DNA of 32,183 bases from an uncultured Roseburia sp. (GCA_900542495.1 UQNW01000027.1:1-32183), one strand, 5' to 3'. Counted from the stretch's first letter, positions 13,504-23,900 are shown. Notes: a model not told the origin generated them from the sequence alone. Made by a program: numbers and translations.

Positions 13504-14799
13504 TACACATACACAAATATGCACTACAAACATATGATTTTCTTCAAATATTTCTATCTCACCTTCCTTATTATTTACAAACTCTTTAACACCTCTTAAA
13601 CCTATTCCGTGCAACTGCTTATTTTTCTTAGATGTTTCTAGCAAAGCGTTATTTTGCAGAACCGATTCTGAGATATAGTTGCTCACTACCAAATGAATCA
13701 TATTCTGTTCTACTCCAATATTCAAACAGATATATCTATTTTCTTCTTTTTCCTGTTCCTCCGCCTCAATCGCATTGTCCAGTAAATTCGATAACACAAC
13801 TCCATATTCTATAGAATCCATATCTTTGTCTGCATTTACCTGCACCTCTATTTTAATATTTTTAATGGAACATTGTTCCATCTTCTCACAAATTACAGCA
13901 TTCAGTATTGTATTTTCTGTATAAACACAATGATTTGTATTTAACCTTTTCCCCAGTATTTTATCAATGTCAGCTTCTATAACCTCATATTTTCCCTCCT
14001 GAAGCAACTGACGATATGTAACCAAATATCTTTTCAGATCATGACGCAATAATTGAACTTCCCGATAGTTTTTTTCCTCTTCCCTGATTCTTTTTTCCTG
14101 CTGCGTTATCTGCATATACAGCAATGCATTTTCCATTTCATAGTGATTTTGCTGATTTATATGAAATATCATTTTTAAAACTATAATATTGGCAATAAAC
14201 ATCAACATGTCTAAAATCAAAAATGTTTTCTGCCATATAAGCGAAAAGTCCACATTTCGTGACATGGCAATTGATAATAGAACCACAATAAGGAAAATAA
14301 TATAAAAAATTATAATAATAATGTATTCTTCTTTTTTCAGTTTTATTTTATCATGAAAAAAACGCGTTAAAATATAGGCTGTTACCAAATATAATGTATT
14401 CGTAAGTACAATTCCTAATACCCTTGCCAGACTCTCCGATCCCTGAATACTAATCTCATTGATAGATTCCCCTGACAAGAAAAAGGTTATTCTCCCTCTC
14501 AGCATACTTACCAGAATCATAAAAACATTGCAGGCAATGATAACTAACATCTTTTGTTCTGTCCTTCCCTCAAGCATGATACACGACATCAATAGCATCA
14601 CACCCATGCCAAGCAGCGACTGCCATATATTCGGCAACAACACAAAATGCGCGATGCAGAAATTTAACAAAATCCATCCCACTATATATACTTTTTTTAC
14701 AGACTGTTTTCTTGGAAATAATTCTGAAAGAATCCATATCTGTGCAATTGTTCCCGCTGCGCTTGCATATATCTCTGCAGCCATACTTACAACTTCCAT
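13501..14799 (-). CDS. AgrC-like GHKL sensor histidine kinase
   Basis: This is the predicted receptor for the peptide signal. The 432-residue product has a multi-helix membrane sensor half (about residues 8-215, six or seven segments), a linker coiled coil (222-250), and a GHKL kinase half. The phosphoacceptor is His253 in LLRHDLKRYL, the N box NLLDNAIEA is at 338-346 and the G box HGIGLRGVK at 397-405, followed by a typical C-terminal beta strand. The ATG at 14799 is preceded by GGGAG and overlaps the end of the response-regulator gene by 13 bp, so the pair is translationally coupled. The layout matches AgrC-type HPK10 kinases. Confidence 0.9.
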   Translation of the reverse strand: MEVVSMAAEIYASAAGTIAQIWILSELFPRKQSVKKVYIVGWILLNFCIAHFVLLPNIWQSLLGMGVMLLMSCIMLEGRTEQKMLVIIACNVFMILVSMLRGRITFFLSGESINEISIQGSESLARVLGIVLTNTLYLVTAYILTRFFHDKIKLKKEEYIIIIIFYIIFLIVVLLSIAMSRNVDFSLIWQKTFLILDMLMFIANIIVLKMIFHINQQNHYEMENALLYMQITQQEKRIREEEKNYREVQLLRHDLKRYLVTYRQLLQEGKYEVIEADIDKILGKRLNTNHCVYTENTILNAVICEKMEQCSIKNIKIEVQVNADKDMDSIEYGVVLSNLLDNAIEAEEQEKEENRYICLNIGVEQNMIHLVVSNYISESVLQNNALLETSKKNKQLHGIGLRGVKEFVNNKEGEIEIFEENHMFVVHICVCV

Positions 14800-15524
14800 T
14801 TATTTTTCTCCCGGACATATTCCATATATGCGTGCCGCACTTTATCGTGTCTATTGCTTCCGATGTTTATTTCCATGCCATTACATAAAATTATTTTCTT
14901 GGTCTTTAAGATTTTAATGTATTTACAATTAATAATGAATCCAATATTAACACGTACAAAACCATATTTTTCTAGCATTGTTTCATAATCAGAAATCCTG
15001 CCTCTTAATTCGAAATTTTCGTTTTCACAACAAATCTTCAAGTAATGCTGTCTGCTCTCTAAAAATATAATATCATCAACTGCTATACAGCATTTCCCCT
15101 CTCTTGTTGTAATCTCTAATATTCTGCTTTCCTTTTCTTTTTTGTCCAGAAATGCCGAAATGGCTTCCTGTAATTCCTGATTCATTCTTTCTTTTCTTAT
15201 AAATCGAAGTGGTTTATAACGGAAAGACTCAAAAACCATTTCTTCATGATTACTGACAAAAATAATTTCGGAATGTGGATTCTTTGCTAATATTTTATCT
15301 GCAATCTCCATTCCATTTATTTCAGGCATATCAATATCCAAAAAATACAACTGAGTTTCTGCCCCGATATTATCTAACAGCTTTCTGCTGTCACTATATT
15401 TTTCTATAAGACATACTATCTTTCTCTGAACAAAGTCCTGTTCTATTTTTTCACTTAATAAATCTATAAACGTCTCATCATCATCACAAATTACAATTTT
15501 ATATCTTTTATCTTCGTCAAACAT
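14787..15524 (-). CDS. AgrA-like LytTR response regulator
   Basis: This is the DNA-binding partner of the kinase. It has a receiver domain with acidic pocket CDDD, phosphorylation site in LYFLDIDMP (the Asp after FL) and a LytTR domain over the last 105 residues (ITTREGKCCIAVDDIIFLES, then FVRVNIGFIINCKYI). The start at 15524 (MFDEDKRYKIVICDDD, 245 residues) is preferred over 15548, because AGGA lies 9 nt upstream and the predicted transcription start near 15553 leaves almost no leader for the longer form. It is probably the regulator of the four tandem-repeat promoters; none of these repeats precedes this gene itself. Confidence 0.9.
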   Translation of the reverse strand: MFDEDKRYKIVICDDDETFIDLLSEKIEQDFVQRKIVCLIEKYSDSRKLLDNIGAETQLYFLDIDMPEINGMEIADKILAKNPHSEIIFVSNHEEMVFESFRYKPLRFIRKERMNQELQEAISAFLDKKEKESRILEITTREGKCCIAVDDIIFLESRQHYLKICCENENFELRGRISDYETMLEKYGFVRVNIGFIINCKYIKILKTKKIILCNGMEINIGSNRHDKVRHAYMEYVREKNKWKL

Positions 15525-15559
15525 TCCCTGATTTCCTAATCCCATCATAATTATAAATC

Positions 15560-15588
15560 ATACTAACATCCTCTAATAACCTTGTCCA
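15560..15588 (-). promoter_or_regulatory. Candidate promoter of the response regulator-kinase operon
   Basis: TGGACA (15583-15588), 17-bp spacer, TAGTAT (15560-15565) on the minus strand. Both boxes are imperfect. No LytTR-type repeat is seen upstream, suggesting constitutive low expression of the sensing genes. Confidence 0.45.
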
Positions 15589-15601
15589 TGATATTTCACG
15601 T

Positions 15602-15654
15602 AAAAAGGCATATGTTATTTTCAGAATTTATCTCAAAACAACACATGCCTTTTA
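15602..15654 (-). terminator. Terminator after corA
   Basis: AAAAGGCATATGTT (15603-15616) pairs with AACACATGCCTTTT (15640-15653), one mismatch, and on the minus strand ends in CCTTTTTACG. It isolates corA from the agr regulator gene downstream. Confidence 0.7.
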
Positions 15655-15679
15655 TATCAAAAATTTCTGCCTTTCCCTA

Positions 15680-16621
15680 TCACAACATCTTCTTTTTCCG
15701 TAAAAACAGCATAGTAATGATACAGATCAATAATGTGATAATACAAATGATCAGAAATCCGTGCGGCGTATTTGCAAACGGCATCCAGTTTTCATTGACA
15801 TTCATACCGTAGATACCGGAAATGACCGTTGGGATTGCCATTACAATTGTAATAGATGTCAAATATTTCATAACGTTATTCAGGCGGTTATCCAATAAAG
15901 AGGACATCAGCTCTCTTGTTCCGTTGATAATATCTCGATAGATACTTGTCATTTCGATTGCCTGACGGTTTTCCACAATCACATCATCCAGAAGCTCTTT
16001 ATCTTCCGGGTACTGCTCCAGCCGTTTATAGCGCGTCAGCCGGTCAAGCACAACCCCATTTGCCCGGAGGGATGTCGCAAAGTAGACCAGTGTGGATTCC
16101 AGTTCATGCAGATTGATCAGATCGGAGTCGTCTGTATCGCTTCCAACACGTTCTTCTATCTCAGTACGTCTTTTATCGATGATCCGGAGATTTGCCTGAT
16201 AAATTGCTGCCGTCCGGTAAAGGATCTGATACACAAAACGAAGCTTCTTCTTTGTGCTGAATTCTTTCACCCGGCTCCGCACAAAGTTCTGCAATACCGG
16301 TGTATCCTCCGTGCAAATTGTGACAATGATATCCTGTGTCAGGATGATACCAAGCGGAATTGTCGTGTATGTTCTCTGATCATGACGTATCTCGATGGCC
16401 GGGATATCCACCAATATCAGCGTATATCCATCCTGCAGTTCAATACGGGAACTTTCTTCAACGTCGAGTGCAGCCTTCACGTCATCAATGTCTACCATTA
16501 ATTTCTCAGCAATTTCCTCACACTCATCATGTGTTGGATTGATCATCTGCACCCATACACCATCACTTAATTTTTCTTCTTCATGTATGACCTGATCGTC
16601 CGTCCTATAATAAGTCATCAT
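15680..16621 (-). CDS. corA: CorA family divalent-cation (magnesium) transporter
   Basis: CorA forms a pentameric Mg2+/Co2+ channel in the cell membrane. The product, 313 residues from the ATG at 16621, has a large cytoplasmic N-terminal domain, a long stalk helix, and two C-terminal membrane helices. The signature GMN lies at the end of the first helix (SGIYGMNVNENW, about 269-280), followed by MPFANTPHGF and the last helix and basic tail LRKKKML. AGGTGA lies 6 nt before the ATG at 16621; the outer GTG at 16630 overlaps that site and is less likely. Confidence 0.93.
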   Translation of the reverse strand: MMTYYRTDDQVIHEEEKLSDGVWVQMINPTHDECEEIAEKLMVDIDDVKAALDVEESSRIELQDGYTLILVDIPAIEIRHDQRTYTTIPLGIILTQDIIVTICTEDTPVLQNFVRSRVKEFSTKKKLRFVYQILYRTAAIYQANLRIIDKRRTEIEERVGSDTDDSDLINLHELESTLVYFATSLRANGVVLDRLTRYKRLEQYPEDKELLDDVIVENRQAIEMTSIYRDIINGTRELMSSLLDNRLNNVMKYLTSITIVMAIPTVISGIYGMNVNENWMPFANTPHGFLIICIITLLICIITMLFLRKKKML

Positions 16622-16819
16622 AATTGTCACCTGTTCCTATGTCCAGCCACGTTACTTTTTCCCAAATGTGTCTTTTCACAGCTCTCTCGTATACGTTTTA
16701 CATATACTTTATCATAACACACATTTTTTTATCACGCCACGTCATTTTTTCTCATATGTAAATATACTCCGGCGAAACATCTCCTGCTGTAAATGCCAGT
16801 TTGCTCTTGAATATATTCA

Positions 16820-17749
16820 TTATTTTTTTGCCCGGTCAGGAAGCTGTACCAGAATGATTGCAGCAAACATCAGCACGCAGCCCATAAGTTCTTTGGTCGA
16901 AAGCGTCTGATGTAAAATCAGCCAGCCCGCGATCACAGAGATTACAGATTCCATGCTGAGGATCAACGATGCAACGGTCGGATTCATTCCCTTCTGTCCG
17001 ACAATCTGCAGCGTATATGCCACACCGCAGGACATGACACCTGCGTACAAAATCGGCATCCATGCTGCAAGAATATCAGACATTTGCGGATGTTCCGTCA
17101 AAAACATTCCTACACCAGACAGGATTCCACAGGTAAAAAATTGTATGCACGACATTTTCACTCCGTCCACTTTCGGGGAAAAATAATCGATCACTAAAAT
17201 ATGCATTGAAAATACCAGCGCACAAAGCATTAATAAAAGATCTCCCTTTTGAATAGAAAATCCGCTTTCCGTCATACATAAGAGGTACAATCCGACTACC
17301 GCGATTCCGACACCGCACCAGATTTTTGCACCCACTTTTTTTCGCAGGAAAATGCCAAGTACCGGGACAATCACGATATACATGGCTGTGATAAATCCGG
17401 CTTTTCCAACGCTTGTATACATGATTCCAAACTGCTGCAGGTTGCTTGCCACGCACAGTAAAACGCCACAGGCAATGCCACCAATCACAAGTGTTTTCTG
17501 ACTTTGCGGACTGCTTTTTACTTCTTTGCCAGTCTCGTCTTCCATGCACTCGACACCGTTTTTACGGTTAAATTTGTTTAAAATAGCAATACACGGCAGC
17601 AATACCACTCCACCGATCAGACAGCGCACCGCATTAAAAGTAAACGGACCAACATAATCCATGCCGACACTCTGGGCAACAAATGCAACGCCCCAGATGG
17701 TCGCAGTTAAAAGTAATAATAATGATTGACGTAAGACAAATTTATTCAT
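16820..17749 (-). CDS. EamA-family (DMT) transporter
   Basis: This is a drug/metabolite-superfamily permease; the substrate cannot be read from sequence. From the ATG at 17749 (ribosome-binding site AAGGAGGATT) the product is 309 residues with about ten hydrophobic helices in two EamA repeats. The first shows LLTATIWGVAFVAQSVGMDYVGPFTFNAVR, the second the hallmark end PTVASLILSMESVISVIAGWLILHQTLSTKELMGCVLMFAAIIL. An upstream in-frame extension to 17893 reads leader sequence and is rejected. The leader contains a strong hairpin and a segment complementary to the ribosome-binding site. Confidence 0.9.
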   Translation of the reverse strand: MNKFVLRQSLLLLLTATIWGVAFVAQSVGMDYVGPFTFNAVRCLIGGVVLLPCIAILNKFNRKNGVECMEDETGKEVKSSPQSQKTLVIGGIACGVLLCVASNLQQFGIMYTSVGKAGFITAMYIVIVPVLGIFLRKKVGAKIWCGVGIAVVGLYLLCMTESGFSIQKGDLLLMLCALVFSMHILVIDYFSPKVDGVKMSCIQFFTCGILSGVGMFLTEHPQMSDILAAWMPILYAGVMSCGVAYTLQIVGQKGMNPTVASLILSMESVISVIAGWLILHQTLSTKELMGCVLMFAAIILVQLPDRAKK

Positions 17750-17893
17750 AATCCTCCTTGTTTGCGGAGCAAATGCGACTGTCCTTACAGGAGCAGAGGA
17801 TTTTATCTCCCAATGTAACAGAATAGGGTGGCTTATAAAGCCACCCTGCTTAATCTTCAAAACTAAATTACCATTTTCGGGCAATTTGTGCAA
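17750..17893 (-). promoter_or_regulatory. Structured leader of the EamA transporter gene
   Basis: A perfect 9-bp hairpin GGGTGGCTT-ATA-AAGCCACCC lies at 17826-17846. On the mRNA, AATCCTC (complement of 17796-17802) can pair perfectly with the GAGGATT that forms the ribosome-binding site (complement of 17750-17756). Together these suggest control of translation initiation, but I do not recognise a known riboswitch or T-box. Confidence 0.4.
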
Positions 17894-18137
17894 GCATTTC
17901 CACAGATTTGTTATGAAAAAACTGAGGCCCAGTTTATAAATATCTTAGAACTGCTTAAGAGATTCTTCACTTTCCAGTCAAATTTCTGTCACAAATTTCC
18001 ATTAATATAAAATTATCAAAAGGAGCTGCCGGTTTCAAAGCAGTTTGGGGTTGGAACAGTTCCGTCTAAAAACAATTCCTGTGGCATATCTTTTAAATTT
18101 ACCGTTTGCTGAATCAATCAGCATTATGTCCACAGGA
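17894..18137. other. Intergenic, no gene recognised
   Basis: Between the EamA leader and the insertion-sequence remnant. A 33-codon minus-strand frame ending in CFETGSSF near 18020 is visible but has no ribosome-binding site or recognised similarity. I see no promoter or repeat that I would defend. Confidence 0.4.
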
Positions 18138-18147
18138 TTAAATATAT

Positions 18148-18180
18148 GGGCAGCATTTCGTAAACTTCGAAATGCTGCCC
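18148..18180. repeat. Perfect hairpin at the IS200/IS605 remnant end
   Basis: GGGCAGCATTTCG (18148-18160) and CGAAATGCTGCCC (18168-18180) form a perfect 13-bp stem with loop TAAACTT. It overlaps the last codons of the frameshifted transposase and is in the place of the right-end subterminal hairpin recognised by TnpA in this family; it could also end transcription. Confidence 0.65.
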
Positions 18181-18557
18181 TTAAAAAGGTCTTCGTATTC
18201 TTTTACACTTAATTTATCCAAAGCTATATCATGTTTTTCCTGCTCTTGGATATATTCTCCATTGTCGCTTCATTTAATCCTACTGTACTCATATAGTATC
18301 TTTCTGCCCAGAAATGTCTATTTCCATATTTATACTTTAAGTTTGCGTGCTTGTCATATATCATTAGTGCACTTTTTCCTTTTAAATATCCCATAAACTG
18401 TGATATACTATATTTCGGTGGGATACTTACCAACATATGGATATGATCTGGCACTAAGTGTCCTTCTATTATTTCCACACCTTTCCTTTCATTAAATAGT
18501 AGCCTGAACAACTCTATTTTAGCGGAAAGGTGATTTTTTTGTATAATAAAATTGTTG

Positions 18558-18576
18558 CACCACTCGCATAGTGGTG
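18558..18576 (-). terminator. Terminator of the sugar operon
   Basis: CACCACT (18558-18564), loop CGCAT, AGTGGTG (18570-18576), flanked by AATAAAA and TTTTATT. It starts 13 bp past the fructokinase stop on the minus strand and is followed there by AATTTTATTATA. It might instead be the left-end hairpin of the IS remnant. Confidence 0.6.
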
Positions 18577-18588
18577 TTTTATTGTTTC

Positions 18589-19548
18589 TCACATCTCCAT
18601 TTCAGCCAAGGTTGGGTAAGAGGCAATGGCTCCGGCTTTCTGTACACTCTTTGCACAATAGCGGTTGGAAAAATCAAGGTATACTGCCATCTTATCCGAA
18701 GTCAGTTCCGGCAAATCTGCTTTCGTCACACCATCTTTATAAAGCTGATACAGGAAGGAGCCGATAAATGCATCCCCGGCTCCGGTGGTATCCACCGCCT
18801 TTACTTTCTCTCCCTTACTTTGTGCGTTTGCTTTTTTCGTATAACACTTTGCTCCATCTGCTCCCTTGGTATAAATAAGAAGACCAACATTTCCTACAAA
18901 AAGTTTTTCTTTTGCTGCTTCAATCGAATCCTCGCCGGTCAGGAAATAAAGTTCCTCATCCGAAAGCTTTAATACATGTGCCAATGGGAGGAATTCCAGC
19001 ACTGCTTTCTTTAAATCTTCCGGATTTTCCCAGAGTGCAAACCTGAGATTCGGGTCAAAGCTTATAATTGCACCAGCCTCTGTTGCGGCTTCAATTGCCT
19101 TTTTATGTGCTTCCTTCATCGGGAAATCTCCCAGCGAAACGGAGCAGAAATGCAACGCATAAGCATCCTTAAACCAATCCGCTTCTACTTTTTCTTTTGA
19201 AAAAAGCATATCGGCTCCCGGTTTCCGATAAAAAGAAAATTCACGGTTACCATCTTCCTTTAAAGCCACAAAGGCAAGTGAAGTATTTGCCTCTTTTGTA
19301 CGAAGTACATGACTGGTTCCGATTCCGTTTTCTTCCAATGCTTCTTCAATTTTATCGCCAAAAGGATCATCTCCAAGCTGCGTTATCATCTCAGATTTAC
19401 CACCAAGTCTGGTAAATGCACCGCATACATTTGCCGGTGCACCACCTACTTTCGGGCAGAATCCCAGGACATCTTTCATAGGTCTGCAGCTTTCCTGCGG
19501 AATAAAATCAATCAGCGCTTCTCCGATTGCATACAGTTTTTTCTCCAT
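18589..19548 (-). CDS. PfkB-family carbohydrate kinase, probable fructokinase
   Basis: The enzyme is predicted to phosphorylate fructose to fructose 6-phosphate in the cytoplasm. The 319-residue product is a complete ribokinase-fold (PfkB) protein: N-terminal AIGEALIDFIP, substrate loop GGAPANVCGAFTRLGG (35-50) and the ATP/catalytic signature DTTGAGDAF (253-261) with Asp259 as base. The start AIGEALIDF and GGAPAN are typical of fructokinases in this family, and its place after sucrose phosphorylase, which releases fructose, supports that. AGAGGAAGG precedes the ATG at 19548; it lies 29 bp after the phosphorylase gene and is last in the operon. Confidence 0.88.
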   Translation of the reverse strand: MEKKLYAIGEALIDFIPQESCRPMKDVLGFCPKVGGAPANVCGAFTRLGGKSEMITQLGDDPFGDKIEEALEENGIGTSHVLRTKEANTSLAFVALKEDGNREFSFYRKPGADMLFSKEKVEADWFKDAYALHFCSVSLGDFPMKEAHKKAIEAATEAGAIISFDPNLRFALWENPEDLKKAVLEFLPLAHVLKLSDEELYFLTGEDSIEAAKEKLFVGNVGLLIYTKGADGAKCYTKKANAQSKGEKVKAVDTTGAGDAFIGSFLYQLYKDGVTKADLPELTSDKMAVYLDFSNRYCAKSVQKAGAIASYPTLAEMEM

Positions 19549-19577
19549 CTGATCTGCCTTCCTCTTTTCACCATTTT

Positions 19578-20996
19578 CTAACTATGTTCAATGGTAAATG
19601 TTTTCTTCACAAGGTCTGCCTTTAATAGTGCATAATCAGCTCCGCTGCTTCTTCGAATCTCAAGCAGTCCCTCTTCCGGAAGTTCTACTGCAATATCACC
19701 TTCCACATCAAATGCCGGATGGCTGTTGCGGAATTCCATTAATTCCAAAAGCTTCTTTACCACCGGACGCTCTACTTCTTTTGCAATCTCTTCCTTCAAA
19801 TAATAGTGGCGGTTAATATTTCTACCTTCCTTTGTTGCTTCCAAAAGCTCCAGGTCATTGCTGCCTGCCAGCATGCCTACATAGTAGACCTGCGGAATTC
19901 CAGGCGCAAAGAACTGGATTGCACGGGCAAGAAGATACGCATCATCCTGATTTCCAAGCGCAGAATAGTAAGTCGTATTCACCTGATAAATATCAAGGTT
20001 ATTGTAGGCTGCCGTATTGTAAATTTTCTTGACATTCGCTCCTTCGGAGAACATCATTTCCTTAGTGCGGTCAATCTCTTCATCCGGCATCAAATCCTTC
20101 ACATCCACAATTCCGATTCCATCATGGGTGTCTAACGTGGTAAACTGATGCTTCGGACTCATTTCCAGCCATTTCTTAAGATAAGTTCCCTTTCCAAAGT
20201 AAAGGGCGTTCAATACCAGCACCGGAAGTGCAAAATCGTAAATCCAGAAATTCTGATTGGCAATTTTCATCTGAATACTGTAATGCTCATGAATTTCCGG
20301 CAGAATTATCACATCATGTTTCTTTACGATTTCTTCAATTCGATGCAGGAGATTCCAGATTTCCGGTTCCACAAAGAAACAGCTTGTATTCGCTTTCTTT
20401 ACGGCATAAGCAAATGCATCCAGCCGGATAATGGAAGCATTTTTACTGCACATCAGTTCCAGTGTATCTTCAATAAATTTCTGAACAGCTTTAGATTCCA
20501 CATTTAAATCAATCTGCTCTTCTCCAAACGTGCACCAGACCTTCTCGCTGCTTCCGTCAGCAAAGTCTGCATCAATATACGGTGCTCTTGGTTTCCTTTT
20601 ATAAATCAAATCTACCTGTTCTTCTGTCGGTTCTCCGTTTTCCCAGAAATCCTTGTATCGGATGAAGAAATCCTTATATTCCGATGCATCCTTTTTCTCT
20701 AAAAAATCTTTAAAATACGGAGACTGTCTGGAAATGTGGTTGACCATAAAATCAAACATCAAATAGTATTCTTCTCCGATTTTGCGTACATCTTCATAGG
20801 TTCCAAACTGCTCGTCTACCATGTCATAACGCATCGGTGCAAATCCCCGGTCTGCCGAGGACGGAAAGAACGGAAGAATGTGTACGCCGCCTACTGCCTT
20901 ATGAAAATAAGTTTCTAACATTTCTTTTAATTCAGAAAGATTTTTTCCAAGACTGTCTGCATAAGTGATCAGCATAATTTTATTTGTCAGTTTCAA
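19578..20996 (-). CDS. Sucrose phosphorylase (GH13 subfamily 18)
   Basis: It converts sucrose and phosphate to glucose 1-phosphate and fructose. The 472-residue product has the family core: nucleophile Asp193 in IIRLDAFAYA, acid/base Glu234 in ILPEIHEHY, transition-state Asp292 in TLDTHDGIG. The sugar-binding loop NNLDIYQVNTTYYSALG and the segment PQVYYVGMLAGSNDLELL closely follow bifidobacterial and streptococcal (GtfA) sucrose phosphorylases. The YQVN loop argues for sucrose rather than sucrose 6-phosphate. Start is TTG at 20996, seven bases after GGAGGG, overlapping the end of lacZ by 17 bp, so translation is probably coupled. Confidence 0.9.
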   Translation of the reverse strand: MKLTNKIMLITYADSLGKNLSELKEMLETYFHKAVGGVHILPFFPSSADRGFAPMRYDMVDEQFGTYEDVRKIGEEYYLMFDFMVNHISRQSPYFKDFLEKKDASEYKDFFIRYKDFWENGEPTEEQVDLIYKRKPRAPYIDADFADGSSEKVWCTFGEEQIDLNVESKAVQKFIEDTLELMCSKNASIIRLDAFAYAVKKANTSCFFVEPEIWNLLHRIEEIVKKHDVIILPEIHEHYSIQMKIANQNFWIYDFALPVLVLNALYFGKGTYLKKWLEMSPKHQFTTLDTHDGIGIVDVKDLMPDEEIDRTKEMMFSEGANVKKIYNTAAYNNLDIYQVNTTYYSALGNQDDAYLLARAIQFFAPGIPQVYYVGMLAGSNDLELLEATKEGRNINRHYYLKEEIAKEVERPVVKKLLELMEFRNSHPAFDVEGDIAVELPEEGLLEIRRSSGADYALLKADLVKKTFTIEHS

Positions 20997-23900
20997 GTTT
21001 CTTCCCTCCTTTTATTGTAAATGTAAATTCATATTTTCCCGGCTGTTCCATCCGATACTGCGGATGTGGTTTGGAAAGCCAGCTATCATCGCCGCCAACC
21101 CCCATCTGATGGAGAGATGGACGGAGAATCGTATATTCACTATCCGGCAACTCGTAAAGATGTCTGGCATTTTCCAATTCATGCGGTGTATATGGCAACG
21201 CTGAAAAATCCATTTCTTCTGCACTAATCCGAAGTCCATAACCATTCTCATCTTCGATTACTGCTTCTCTGACACCACTGCGTCCGCCACTTTCCTGCGG
21301 AGCCAGATATTCTGACAGATTTTCCTTTACGGAAAAATGAAATTTTCCAAGTCTGCTGCCCTGACGGCGATCCCAGTAATTTTCTTCCGGACCGTATCCA
21401 TAGTAAGTTACTTTATCATATTGCTCCGGGATTCGAAGAAGCATACCAAATTCCGGCATTTCATGAGTCTTGATCTTCTCATCGGCTTCATATTCCATAT
21501 GGATGGTGAGTGCTCCGTCTTTTCTGATACCATAAGTCACCTTGCACTCATTTCCCGGGATGTTCTCTGCCACATCAAAAAGACGATACGTATAAGAAAT
21601 TTGTGCACCATCCTTTGTTTCTTTTAACTCTGCCGGCATTGCTTTTGCATACATGCTGGCCGTCTTCCACCATCCGCAACGCAGCGGCATTCCACTTCCC
21701 TTGTCATTATCTGTCGGTGCCCGCCAGAAATTTGGTCTTGGGACGGATACAATTAATTCTTTCTCTTCTACCTGATAAGAGGTCAGTCCGCCACCTTCTT
21801 TTGCGAAAAGCATTTTTATATTGCCAGCCCTCACACCAATATTCATAAGTCCATCAACCAGTTCAAAATCTTCTGCTTCTTTGACAACTTCTTCCGGTGC
21901 TTCCTTTTTTCCTACATACTGACCAAAGGCAAGCTCATATCCGGCTTTCGCCCATGCAGTATCCTCTTTGGTAAGCAAGGAGGCGGTCACCGTAAATTCT
22001 CCAGCTATCTTAAGTTCCTTTGAAAGGCTACTGATATCTATACTCTCTTCTTCCTGTGATGCTGCCTGAAGCTCATAAGCGTTCTCTGCACATACACCAT
22101 CTTTTGTTGCTATAACAACTTTTAATATATAGTTTTTCAAAGAAATAAATAAATTTTCGTTTTTTACAATAACCTTTGTTTCCTCAGGCAAAAGCTTTAC
22201 ACTCTGATACTGGAATTTTACTTCCTGCATCTTTGGAGTCACCTTGCGGTCAGCATAGAGAAGTCCGTTTCCGCAGAAGGTTCCATCATTCGGACGGTCT
22301 CCAAAATCTCCGCCATAGGCTAAATATTTCTCACCCTTTTTATTGGTAAGATAAAAGCTCTGGTCTATAAAATCCCAGATAAATCCGCCCTGATATCGTG
22401 GTTCTTCTTCTGTAAGGCGGATATATTCGTCCATTCCACCGGTAGAATTTCCCATGGAATGCATATATTCACAACTGATTACTGGTTTCGCCTTTTCATG
22501 GGTAGCTGCTTCACTCTCTCTTAAATATTTCCGCAATTTTTCCGCTGGCGCATACATAAAGCTCTTCACATCAGAAGTATCCGGATAAGCATCATCAAAG
22601 GTAATACCCTCATAATGTACCAGACGCCCGGAATCATTTTTCCGGAAGAACTCTGACATTTCATATAAATTGCTTCCACCGCAGGACTCATTTCCGCAGG
22701 ACCAAAGCAGGATACAGGCATGGTTCTTGTCTCTCTGATACATGGAATTGGCACGGTCTAAGACGTTTTCTCTCCACTCTGCTTTGCTGCCCGGTATCGT
22801 CTCACTCATCGGTGCCTTTCCTACTGTTGCAAGGAAACAATCCGCATGGGACTCAAGGTTTGCCTCGTCTATCACATACAACCCCAATTCATCGCAAAGT
22901 TCATAGAAATAACTCTGATTTGGATAATGTGAAGTCCGCACTGCATTGATATTATTCTGTTTCATGATAAGAAGGTCATGAAGAATCTCTTCTTTTGTAA
23001 TATTTCTTCCATGGTCACAGCTTAATTCATGGCGGTTTACACCACGAAATACAATACGTTTTCCATTCAGGCACATGATGCCCTTTTCCATAGCAAAATG
23101 CCGGAAACCGATGCGCTGTTTTATTACTTCTATTACAGTATCATCGTAGCCTGTTACTTCTATATATAAAGTATAAAGATTCGGTTCCTCCGCACTCCAA
23201 AGCTTCGGTGCTGTTATTTTTAACTCTGTTCCAGCTTCTGTATAAGCTGTCTCTGTCTTTGCGGCACATTTCTCTTTATCATCATATAAGGAAATATGCA
23301 GCCTGCAGCCGGTATCCTCACTGGCTTGTGCTGGCTCTTTCTCCCGCCATTTTTCCTGTGCCGGCTGGTCTTCCTGTTCCGGCACACCCTTCCACTGCAA
23401 TTTCAAAACTGCCTCTGTCAGATTATCCTCAAACTGCTGTCTTACCTTCAAATCATAGATATGATATGCCGGCATACGGCGCAGTGTCACATCACGGAAG
23501 ATTCCGGACATCCGGAAGAAATCCTGACTCTCTAAAATACTTCCGGTACAGAAGTGAAAGACCTCTGCCGCCAGCTTATTTTCTCCCTCGCAGACCAATT
23601 CTGTGATATCAAATTCTGCCGGTGTAAAGGAGTCTTCGCTATAGCCTGCAAATCTGCCATTTACCCAGAGTGCCATAGCACTTTCCACCCCATCAAACCG
23701 GAGGGATAACCGATCCTTTAACATTTCTCCGGTCACTGCAAAAGAATGCACATACATTGCTACCGGATTATATTTCTTTGGAATTTCTTTGCCACGAACA
23801 GCTTCTTTTCCATCCCATGGATACTGAGAATTCACATACTGCAATTCATCATAACCAAAAAGCTGGATGGAAGAAGGCACCATAATCTCATCCCAATTGC

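Larger units (their letters stand above)
18138..18592 (-). pseudogene. Decayed IS200/IS605 family TnpA transposase
   Basis: TnpA of this family is a small HUH tyrosine recombinase that moves single-stranded DNA. The frame shows the core VEIIEGHLVPDHIHMLVSIPPKYSISQFMGYLKGKS with the HUH motif His50-Ile-His52 and the typical KYKYGNRHFWAERYYMSTVGLNEAT. The family N terminus is missing (the first roughly 24 residues are unrelated), and a one-base deletion near 18256 shifts the frame. In the other frame the normal end YIQEQEKHDIALDKLSVKEYEDLFKG follows to a stop at 18138. The catalytic Tyr (in YIQEQ) lies after the frameshift, so the enzyme is dead. Confidence 0.85.

Noticed and set aside
17750..17893. 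48-residue N-terminal extension of the EamA transporter
   Set aside because: The extension reads through a hairpin leader; the internal ATG at 17749 has a strong ribosome-binding site and begins at the family's usual first helix.
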